The notes below the pieces were generated by a model. It was not told the DNA's origin, searched no databases, and saw only the letters and a program-made list of their open reading frames with translations. DNA of 38,891 nucleotides from Mediterranea sp. (in: CFB group bacteria) (GTDB lineage Bacteria > Bacteroidota > Bacteroidia > Bacteroidales > Bacteroidaceae): assembly GCA_031261785.1 (NCBI GenBank), contig JAISIZ010000001.1:1-38891 (forward strand), read 5' to 3'. Positions 17,055 through 24,333 of this stretch are shown one piece after another. The translations under genes and the position numbers were made by a program. Numbering within the stretch: position 1 is the first letter of the stretch; each line of letters opens with the position of its first letter.

Positions 17055-18473
17055 ATGAAAGCAATTACGTTTTTTGTCATTTTTCAATTGGCCTGCGTGT
17101 TTCGCCTGGCGGCGCAACAGAATGACACGCTGTATCTGTATTGTCCGGATCCGTATGAGGAAGTGGACCTGCGTTGCGAGTATCGCAACGCCCAAGGAGA
17201 GACGGTCATTCCGGCGGGGAAATATCATGGGCCTTGGCTGAGCCGCAAGTTCGCGAAGTTCGCCATCGTGGGCATAAAAGGACGACAAGGGATATACCTG
17301 ATCGACCGGGCGGAGAGAATCCTGTTCGAGTTCCTCGGAACCGGCGAAGGCGCTCCCGACGACGTGAGCAACGGACTGGTCCGAATTGTAGATGGCGACA
17401 AGATGGGCTTTGGCAACATGGAAGGAGAGATCGTGATCAAGCCTCGATTCGAATATGTCTCTTCTTTCAGAGAGGATGGATTCGCCATCTTCAAGGAAGG
17501 CGGACGGCGTGAATATAGCGACGACGGTGAGCATTGGTGGTACGTGGACGCCAAATGGGGACTGATCAACAAGAAAGGAGAAATCGTTGTCCCGGCTATT
17601 TATGATGAGGTCAGGCACGGCCGGTTTATCCAAAAGGAACGGGAATACGACATAACCCATGAAGGCAAATTGGTGGAATACCAAAGGACAACGGAGAACA
17701 AAGAGGCCATTTCCGCGATAAAGGAGTTCTACAAGCGCTACATAGGATGCGTGTCTTCGAACCGTCCACAGTCGATGACGCGAGTGAAATCGAGCTTCCT
17801 GACTCCAGAATTGATTGAGCGCATAGGAAGACTTGGCGAATCGACGGGCATCGACCCCATCCTTCGCTCGCAAGATGTCAGCAAAGACATGCTTTCGTCA
17901 TTGAATGTGCGGCAGGTCGACAAATATTGGTTTATGGTGAGCTATACTTGGGACGCGAAATCGGACCAGAAGCGTGAGATACCGCTGCGGGTGAAACGAT
18001 GCGGAGGACGATACATCATCGACTACATCACCCCGATATGGAATGGAGCGCAATACGGTGATCACTTGCTCTGGTATTGGAAAAGGGAATGGTCCAGATT
18101 GCCTTACGACGATTCCACTCCAACTGGCTTCCTGGAAAGATTCTATGATGAATATACGGCCGTGTATTGCGACATGCCCGAGCATCTCGCCGATAAATTG
18201 TCGTGGTGGCGCGAACACTATCTGACAGACAATGCCCGGAAGCAAATGCATGAGGCCGAAGAAGCGGAAAAACGCGATGGGCATATCGGCTACGACCTGC
18301 TGATCGACGACTTCGACTTCGACGCCACTTGGCGACCCTTCATTACCGTGGAACACGCGGATGGCGACACATATATCGTTCGCTATTCTGGAAATGGAGG
18401 GAGCAAAAGCCGACGGATAGAGGTGGCCAAAAGTGGGAGTTCGTTCCGCATCAACGCGATCGGTCCGCTGTGA
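17055..18473 (+). CDS. Exported WG-repeat and double DUF3828 protein (paralog 1)
   Basis: The protein is 472 residues. The signal peptide MKAITFFVIFQLACVFRLAA ends at AQ. Residues about 25-205 hold WG-type beta repeats (CEYRNAQGETVIPAGKY, GDKMGFGNMEGEIVIKPRF, AKWGLINKKGEIVVPAIYDE). Residues about 220-472 hold two DUF3828-like domains (AISAIKEFYKRYIG; LERFYDEYTAVYCDM, DFDFDATWRPFITVEHADGD). The same architecture and large near-identical DNA blocks occur at 19948-21360. It heads a unit that may run through to 23443, with gaps of 31-105 bp. WG repeats are thought to be ligand- or protein-binding beta structures; no enzyme motif is visible. Confidence 0.82.
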   Translation: MKAITFFVIFQLACVFRLAAQQNDTLYLYCPDPYEEVDLRCEYRNAQGETVIPAGKYHGPWLSRKFAKFAIVGIKGRQGIYLIDRAERILFEFLGTGEGAPDDVSNGLVRIVDGDKMGFGNMEGEIVIKPRFEYVSSFREDGFAIFKEGGRREYSDDGEHWWYVDAKWGLINKKGEIVVPAIYDEVRHGRFIQKEREYDITHEGKLVEYQRTTENKEAISAIKEFYKRYIGCVSSNRPQSMTRVKSSFLTPELIERIGRLGESTGIDPILRSQDVSKDMLSSLNVRQVDKYWFMVSYTWDAKSDQKREIPLRVKRCGGRYIIDYITPIWNGAQYGDHLLWYWKREWSRLPYDDSTPTGFLERFYDEYTAVYCDMPEHLADKLSWWREHYLTDNARKQMHEAEEAEKRDGHIGYDLLIDDFDFDATWRPFITVEHADGDTYIVRYSGNGGSKSRRIEVAKSGSSFRINAIGPL

Positions 18474-18578
18474 GTATCCGTGGAATTTGCGCCTCGACGA
18501 ACGACTGATAATTGCTTTGTTTCGACAGGAGGAAACATAAAAGCGCACACTATAGTATTCATTCTAATAACAAACATT

Positions 18579-19916
18579 ATGAAACGACATTTATTTACTC
18601 TCATCGTTTATTCCCTCTCGTGCCTCGTACTTGCGCAACAACCCATTCGCCCGAATGGTACGAGGCAGGAAGCGTCTACATCCATTGCGAAGTGGAGCGA
18701 TCCCTTGCTGGCATCCTGTTCGCCGCGGGATGAGGCGGTAGATCTATCCTATGATAATGCGTCCCTCTACGCGAAAATCCCGAGCTTGACGACAAGAAAG
18801 GTTGTAGCGCTTGGCGAATCCCTTCCTTACAACGAATGTTTTGCGCAATCCGCGATCCAGATCCTGAAGTATCGGATTCAGCATGCCAATTGCAAGCTGG
18901 TCGCGTTGGAACTGCCCCTGGAAGCCGCGCTCATGATCGATCGCTTTGCTATAGGGGACAATACGTTCAATAGGAAGGCCATCTCCCGGCGGTTCTGGCT
19001 ATCTGGCCTGTCGGATAGCTTCTTGGATTTTTTCGCTTGGCTTCGGACCTACAATGAGAAGCAGGTACGCAAAGTACGCGTGGTAGGGATTGATGTCGCC
19101 GAAGACGAATTCTTGGGTTACGACATCGACCTGCATCGCTACTTCACGGCGTTGAACAAGGATTCCGCCAACGACTCCATACGGAAATTCGTAAAAACAT
19201 TCCTGGGAGGAGCGCCTATGACGAACGGCCTGTTCGGCCGCTTGCTGGAAATTCCTGAATTCAGATTAAGGAACGACCCCTCCACGCTAAAGCTTATAGA
19301 GCACAATCTGAAGGACCTGGTCAAGTATCGTGATGAAGCGTTGAAAGAAAAGCGGGATAGTATCATGTACAGCAATCTACGGTTCGCTACGGACTTGTTT
19401 TGCGACGCTTCGGAGACGGTTACCCTATACGGACGTTTGACGCATACCTCATATACGCCTCTCGTAGGCAGCAGCGCCATCCAGCAAGAAACATGCGGGA
19501 AGCTACTACGGCGAGACTTTGGAGACGATTATCGCAACATCGGATTATTGGCGGGTACCGGATCCGTCTTGTCCCTTCCCGCATTAGACAAGAGCGTCGA
19601 TATGCGTGGCAAGGTGGATTACATAACGCAGGGCATTAGCGCTCCCCCGCGCAGCCTGGAGGCTTTGCTCCAGAAAGTGGGTAAGGCGTACTTTTACATG
19701 CCTACGGCATCTCTCCCACAGTCTTTTTCGCGAATGGGGCTGAAAGGGGGCATGGCTGACACGCTAACCATTGAAAAGAATGTGGGGGATATTATGGATG
19801 GAGCGCTCTATATCGAGGAAGCAAGACCGTTGAAAGTCATTCGTGCGGATATACCCGTTTGGCAAAAAAGGGATGAATACATCAGGGAGAAGGATACGAT
19901 TATCCCGTGGGAGTGA
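18579..19916 (+). CDS. Exported erythromycin-esterase-like protein lacking the motif His
   Basis: The protein is about 445 residues from the ATG at 18579, with signal peptide MKRHLFTLIVYSLSCLVLAQ. It matches the erythromycin esterase family (PF05139). VVALGESLPYNECF corresponds to the GEATHG-region motif, ALELPLEAALMIDRF to the following conserved segment, and WLRTYNEKQVRKVRVVGIDV and LRRDFGDDYRNIGLLAGTGS to later ones. The Glu of GE is kept, but the His that follows in family members with esterase activity (GEATHG) is replaced here (GESLPYN). The HNGHV-type motif is HTSYT. This suggests lost or altered catalysis. It sits between the two WG/DUF3828 paralogs, 31 bp before the second, so it belongs to the exported cluster. 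Confidence 0.78.
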   Translation: MKRHLFTLIVYSLSCLVLAQQPIRPNGTRQEASTSIAKWSDPLLASCSPRDEAVDLSYDNASLYAKIPSLTTRKVVALGESLPYNECFAQSAIQILKYRIQHANCKLVALELPLEAALMIDRFAIGDNTFNRKAISRRFWLSGLSDSFLDFFAWLRTYNEKQVRKVRVVGIDVAEDEFLGYDIDLHRYFTALNKDSANDSIRKFVKTFLGGAPMTNGLFGRLLEIPEFRLRNDPSTLKLIEHNLKDLVKYRDEALKEKRDSIMYSNLRFATDLFCDASETVTLYGRLTHTSYTPLVGSSAIQQETCGKLLRRDFGDDYRNIGLLAGTGSVLSLPALDKSVDMRGKVDYITQGISAPPRSLEALLQKVGKAYFYMPTASLPQSFSRMGLKGGMADTLTIEKNVGDIMDGALYIEEARPLKVIRADIPVWQKRDEYIREKDTIIPWE

Positions 19917-19947
19917 ACGATTTGCCCCCCACAAAAGTATAAGAAGT

Positions 19948-21360
19948 ATGAGCACAATAAAAATCTTTATCTTGATTCAATTGGCCTGCGTATTCCATTT
20001 ATCCGCTCAAGAGAACGACACGCTATATCTGCATTGCCCGGACATCGAACCGGATTTTAGTTGCGAATATCGTAACGCTGAAGGGCAGACAGTCATTCCC
20101 GCGGGGAAATATCACGGAATCTGCCTGAGCCAGAAGTTTGTCAAGTTCGCTACAGTATGCATAAAGGGGCGGCAAGGAATCTTTCTCATCAATCGTGCGG
20201 AAAAGATTCTATTCCGTTTCTTTGGACTTGGCAACGGCTATCCCGACAAGGTGTCCAATGGATTGGTCAGGATTGTCGATGGCGACAAGATGGGCTTTGG
20301 CAATATGGATGGAGAGGTCGTGATCAAGCCTCGATTCGAATATGTCTCTCCTTTCCGAGACGATGGATTTGCCGTCTTCAAGGAAGGCGGACGGCGTGAG
20401 TATTCCGACAACGGGGACCATTGGTGGTACGTGGATGCCAAATGGGGACTGATCAACAAGAAAGGGGAAATCGTTGTCCCGGCTATTTATGACGAGGTCA
20501 AGCACGGGCGATTTATCAAGAGAGAGCAGGAATACGATGTGACTAACGAGGGCAAACTGGTGGAATATCCAAGGACGACGGAGAATAAAGAAGCCATTTC
20601 CGCCATAGAAGAGTTTTATAGCTTCTATGTAACCTGCGTGTCGTCATGCCTGTCATGGTCAATAAAGGGGGTGAAATCGAGACACCTGACTCCGGAATTG
20701 ATCAAACGAATTGACCGAATCGCCGAATCTACCGGCATTGACCCCATCCTCCGCGCGCAAGATGTTAGCGAGGATATACTTTCGTCGTTAAATGTGCGAC
20801 AGGTAGACAAGGATTGGTATATGGTGAGCTATATTCAGGACGTTGAATCCGGACGTAGGTGTGAGATACCGCTACGCGTCAAGCGGTATGGAGGACAATG
20901 CGTCATAGACTACATCACTCCGATATGGAATGACGCGCGATACGGAGATGACTTGCTATGGTATTGGAAAAGACAAAGGGACGAAGGGCCAGCCCTCCAA
21001 TCCACTCCGCAGGACTTCCTCAAGAGCTTTTATGACCTATATACGGCCGAGTATTGCGGTATGGCCGAACATCTGGCGAATGAATTGGCGTCTTGGCGGG
21101 AGGATTACCTGACAGTCGATGCCCGTCGGCAATATCGCGAGGCTGAAAAAACGGAAAAGCGAAAAGGACGCATCGGCTACGACCTGCTGATCGACGACTT
21201 CGACTTCGACGCCACTTGGCGGCCCTCCATTACCATTGAACACGCGGATGGTGACACGTATATCGTTCGCTATTCTGGGAATGGCGGGAGCAAAAGCCGG
21301 CGGATAGAGGTGGCCAAAAGTGGGAGTTCGTTCCGCATCAACGCGATCGGTCCACAGTGA
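19948..21360 (+). CDS. Exported WG-repeat and double DUF3828 protein (paralog 2)
   Basis: The protein is 470 residues from the ATG at 19948 (signal MSTIKIFILIQLACVFHLSA, then QENDT). An upstream in-frame start inside the esterase-like gene is unlikely. Architecture is identical to the protein at 17055: WG repeats (CEYRNAEGQTVIPAGKY, GDKMGFGNMDGEVVIKPRF, AKWGLINKKGEIVVPAIYDE) followed by two DUF3828-like domains. At DNA level, 20270-20510 and 21175-21360 are almost the same as 17390-17620 and 18290-18474, while the segments between them are more diverged. That patchwork suggests gene conversion between the paralogs. Confidence 0.82.
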   Translation: MSTIKIFILIQLACVFHLSAQENDTLYLHCPDIEPDFSCEYRNAEGQTVIPAGKYHGICLSQKFVKFATVCIKGRQGIFLINRAEKILFRFFGLGNGYPDKVSNGLVRIVDGDKMGFGNMDGEVVIKPRFEYVSPFRDDGFAVFKEGGRREYSDNGDHWWYVDAKWGLINKKGEIVVPAIYDEVKHGRFIKREQEYDVTNEGKLVEYPRTTENKEAISAIEEFYSFYVTCVSSCLSWSIKGVKSRHLTPELIKRIDRIAESTGIDPILRAQDVSEDILSSLNVRQVDKDWYMVSYIQDVESGRRCEIPLRVKRYGGQCVIDYITPIWNDARYGDDLLWYWKRQRDEGPALQSTPQDFLKSFYDLYTAEYCGMAEHLANELASWREDYLTVDARRQYREAEKTEKRKGRIGYDLLIDDFDFDATWRPSITIEHADGDTYIVRYSGNGGSKSRRIEVAKSGSSFRINAIGPQ

Positions 21361-21446
21361 TATCCCTTGCGTCCATATAAAATAGCCTAAAGAGGACAAG
21401 AAGCGATGGGAAGAGATAAAACATTTTCATAAACAGATCTTAATTC

Positions 21447-22202
21447 ATGAAGAACTTGGCTTTCAAAAGAATCGGCGTATTTGCTTTTACGCTTTTTATG
21501 GGGAGTATGCTGTATACGCAAGACGTTACACTACTCTACGCGATGGATAAAACATCTTATACGGGAGTGCCTTACACGTGCGTAAAGAATCTTTGGGACT
21601 TGAACGATACCCAAGCATTGTCCGCGCCGGCTCAAGAAAACGACACGCTATATCTGTTTTGTCCAGGTATTGAACCAGATTTGCGTTGCGAATATCGCAA
21701 TATCAATAACGAGACGATCATTCCTGCCGGAAAGTATGGAGGCCCTTATATGAGCAAGAAATTCGTTAAATTCACCATTGTCAACATCAAAGGGATGCCC
21801 GGCTTCTATGCCATAGATCGTACGGAAAGGATTTTATTCGAAATATTCGGGTACGATAACGGTCCCGACTACGTATCCAAAGGGTTGTTCAGGATTGTCG
21901 AGAACGAGAAAATGGGATTTGCCAATATGGACGGAGAAATAGTGATAAAGCCGCAATTCTCGTTCGTGGGACCTTTTATGGAAAACGATTTCGCCGTTTT
22001 CAATGAAGGAGGACGATCGGAGGGCGTAGGGGAGGAGAAGTTTTTCCGTGGTGGCAAATGGGGGCTTATCAATAAAAAGGGAGAAGTCGTCATTCCGCCG
22101 ATTTACGATAGCGCAAGCCCTAATCATTTGATCATGGGAAAGGAATGGTTCGAAATAACCGATGATGGCAAAATCGGGAAAGTTGTAAAAGTCTCGAAGT
22201 AA
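21447..22202 (+). CDS. Exported short WG-repeat protein, mosaic N-terminus
   Basis: The protein is 251 residues with signal-like start MKNLAFKRIGVFAFTLFMGS. About residues 32-38 (YAMDKTSYT) resemble the region after the signal of the gene at 16005 (HAMGKTSYT). From about residue 58 the sequence ALSAPAQENDTLYLFCPG copies the signal-cleavage region and mature start of the WG paralogs (HLSAQENDTLYLHCPD). The WG repeats follow (GGKWGLINKKGEVVIPPIYD), but the DUF3828 domains are missing. It therefore looks like a fusion of two family N-termini with a buried former cleavage site and a truncated C-terminus. Confidence 0.75.
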   Translation: MKNLAFKRIGVFAFTLFMGSMLYTQDVTLLYAMDKTSYTGVPYTCVKNLWDLNDTQALSAPAQENDTLYLFCPGIEPDLRCEYRNINNETIIPAGKYGGPYMSKKFVKFTIVNIKGMPGFYAIDRTERILFEIFGYDNGPDYVSKGLFRIVENEKMGFANMDGEIVIKPQFSFVGPFMENDFAVFNEGGRSEGVGEEKFFRGGKWGLINKKGEVVIPPIYDSASPNHLIMGKEWFEITDDGKIGKVVKVSK

Positions 22203-22285
22203 TCACCTCCCACTATAAACTATTAGTTACGTCTAACCTATGCATACCGTCGGGAGAATCTCTCTCCTAACCAACAGCCAATAGA

Positions 22286-23443
22286 ATGAACATCTTCAGA
22301 ATCGCAATGTGGGTCACGCTTTTATGGATAGCGACTCCCACCTCGGCCACAACCGTCGACACGCTTTTCCGGTTGAAAGACACTCTCTTCATTCCGAGCA
22401 AAGCAGAAGTGAAAGCGGAACTGCGTCGTAAATGGAAAGACGACCGGTGGTACCTCAAAAACAGGACGCACATGGAGGCGAGGATTGACTCCATGTATCC
22501 GTTCGTTTTGATAGACGTATGGCCTGATACGTTGACGCAGGCCATACATGCAAAAATCGACACCGGCAGAGTCAGGTTCTGGCATATCGCCGACGGGAGC
22601 TATTACGAATGGGTAAGACTCCTCTCGGGAAAGGGTGTTTTGCGATCCACGTCATTGAGTAACCCACGCTACATGGAGAAGCTGGCGCGATACGCTCCGC
22701 CGGACAGCCCACCCGCTCGTTTTTTCGGCTTGCGCCCGTTCACTTCCAACAAAACGGTCATTCCCTGTTTTTTAGGTTATGTCGACGCGAAAGGACAGAG
22801 CACAATTGTCTCGGGAGACGGGAAAATGTATCACGACCTGCCCGCACTCATTGATGGGGAATTTGGAAGTATAGACAATTACCTCATGCTCTATAAATAC
22901 TCCGTCGCTCCTCCCAAGGTGAACTGGTTTTACTCTTCGAGCTTTCCTATCGGCGATGTGGAAAGAGGAATACCGGTCTATTTACTCACGAGAGAAGGCA
23001 AAGATGTCATCTATTGGGATATCCGTAAACGGGAGATCAGGGGATTCTACTTTCCCGTCTCTCCTACGGAAGATGTCACGGCGTTCCGCCAATACCTCGA
23101 ACGCGAAACTTGCTATCCCGAGGAAGCCCGAATAGCCAACAAGCAGGGGCTTGTCAAACTCTCGTTCCGTATCGATAAGGAATACAAGGTCACTGACGTC
23201 AAAGTGCTCTCGTCTTTCGACCAGAAATGTGCGGAGGCCGCCGTAAACGTGCTGAAAGCTACACCCGAATGGGTGCTAAAAAGGGATAAGGTACGGCACA
23301 CACGCCGGAAAAAGCGCATCAATCTCTACTTTCTATTGGGCTACCTAGATGGAAAAGCCTGCCAGTATTCCCCGACGAAAGGCGATGTCGCCGTTCGGGT
23401 ATTTAGGATTCAAGATGGGAAGGTCATCATACATACTCACTGA
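22286..23443 (+). CDS. Exported TonB C-terminal domain protein without a membrane anchor
   Basis: The protein is 385 residues. The N-terminus MNIFRIAMWVTLLWIATPTS, cleaved after SA, looks like a signal peptide, so the protein is likely exported. The TonB_C domain is at about residues 270-335 (FRQYLERETCYPEEARIANK, GLVKLSFRIDKEYKVTDVKV, FDQKCAEAAVNVLKATPEW). The central region (about 30-265) is unrecognised. It lacks the Pro-rich periplasmic linker of a canonical TonB, so it may be a periplasmic adaptor rather than an energy transducer. It lies at the end of the WG cluster, 83 bp after the preceding gene. Confidence 0.75.
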   Translation: MNIFRIAMWVTLLWIATPTSATTVDTLFRLKDTLFIPSKAEVKAELRRKWKDDRWYLKNRTHMEARIDSMYPFVLIDVWPDTLTQAIHAKIDTGRVRFWHIADGSYYEWVRLLSGKGVLRSTSLSNPRYMEKLARYAPPDSPPARFFGLRPFTSNKTVIPCFLGYVDAKGQSTIVSGDGKMYHDLPALIDGEFGSIDNYLMLYKYSVAPPKVNWFYSSSFPIGDVERGIPVYLLTREGKDVIYWDIRKREIRGFYFPVSPTEDVTAFRQYLERETCYPEEARIANKQGLVKLSFRIDKEYKVTDVKVLSSFDQKCAEAAVNVLKATPEWVLKRDKVRHTRRKKRINLYFLLGYLDGKACQYSPTKGDVAVRVFRIQDGKVIIHTH

Positions 23444-23468
23444 TTCAATGACGAAACGCCATTTAGCC

Positions 23469-23645
23469 GATACCTCATCAACGTCACAAATTCGGGCTGA
23501 GGAGCCTGACGAACAGTGAGATGATGAAAATATATTCATAAACATGCCGCTTCATGAAGAAAATTGAGAGAAAGTTTGGACGATATTTCCTAATTTGGCA
23601 TATTTGCGTCCTGTTAATATCTATACAGCGCATGAAAGGTACTTA
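23469..23645 (+). repeat. Direct repeat, right copy, with remnant DUF3828 gene tail
   Basis: A diverged copy of 16856-17026 in the same orientation. The first part (TACCTCATCAACG, then GAGGAGCCTGACGAACAGTG) is the decayed 3' end of a DUF3828 gene with no body in front of it. ATGATGAAAATATATTCATA and the promoter follow. The two copies bracket the whole 17.0-23.5 kb cluster. Confidence 0.8.
23576..23606 (+). promoter_or_regulatory. Shared-type promoter for the regulator and plug-protein unit
   Basis: TTG (23576-23578), 20 nt, CATATTTG (23599-23606), the same elements and spacing as at 16962-16992. The leader to the ATG at 23699 would be about 87 nt. Confidence 0.5.
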
Positions 23646-23698
23646 TCCGGATCTTGCCCCCAATAAATAGAGTGAACCTTTAAAAGATATAGAAAAAT

Positions 23699-24280
23699 AT
23701 GAGTGTATACCCCCAACTCCAAGAGACTTCCGACAACGAGTGGAAATCGGCGGTCCGCGACATCCTACGTGACGAGGCCTCCCCGCTAAACGAGCAGATG
23801 GAGAAAAGCCTCCTCGAAAACGCGCGTTTCGAGCGATACGCCCGTACGCAAATCATCACGTCCCTGAACGAAGCACACTATTACCTCATCCTCGATGGGA
23901 TATGCGCCAGCCACGACAAGGCAGGCAACACCCTGGATCTTTTCAAGGAGCGATGCCTCTTGCGTGTCCGGAAGCTACAGGAGAAGGGACACTCCATACA
24001 GGCCCTTACCGACTGCGTGGTCATGGAGATCGCCCCCAACACCCTTTCCCCCTTCATCCGAGGGAACGTCCACGAATGGCTATTGCGGATGTTGATAGCC
24101 GAAGTAGACCGGAGAGAGGCTTTCCACACACTCCCCGTTATGGAAAAGATTGCCTATCTATCGCAAAAAAAGTACTTCGCACGCATCCCGAACAAGGAAA
24201 TCGCCTCTTTTCTCGAGATCACGCCACAATACTTTTGCATGCTGAAAAAGAAACTCGTCGACGACTCCATACTTATATAA
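23699..24280 (+). CDS. Crp-like transcriptional regulator (divergent)
   Basis: The protein is 193 residues, cytoplasmic, with no signal. The C-terminal helix-turn-helix is the clearest part: IPNKEIASFLEITPQYFCML at about 164-183, matching the IAxxLGITPxTLSRxRKKL recognition region of Crp/Fnr-type and related regulators in Bacteroidota. The N-terminal region does not show a clear cyclic-nucleotide-binding fold and may be divergent. It is 53 bp upstream of the plug-domain protein, so the two are probably cotranscribed from the promoter shared with the WG cluster. Control of that cluster is a reasonable inference. Confidence 0.65.
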   Translation: MSVYPQLQETSDNEWKSAVRDILRDEASPLNEQMEKSLLENARFERYARTQIITSLNEAHYYLILDGICASHDKAGNTLDLFKERCLLRVRKLQEKGHSIQALTDCVVMEIAPNTLSPFIRGNVHEWLLRMLIAEVDRREAFHTLPVMEKIAYLSQKKYFARIPNKEIASFLEITPQYFCMLKKKLVDDSILI

Positions 24281-24333
24281 TAAAGAGAACAGCGATGCCT
24301 CGACATCGCGAAACAAAAAAAGAACATCTTTCT

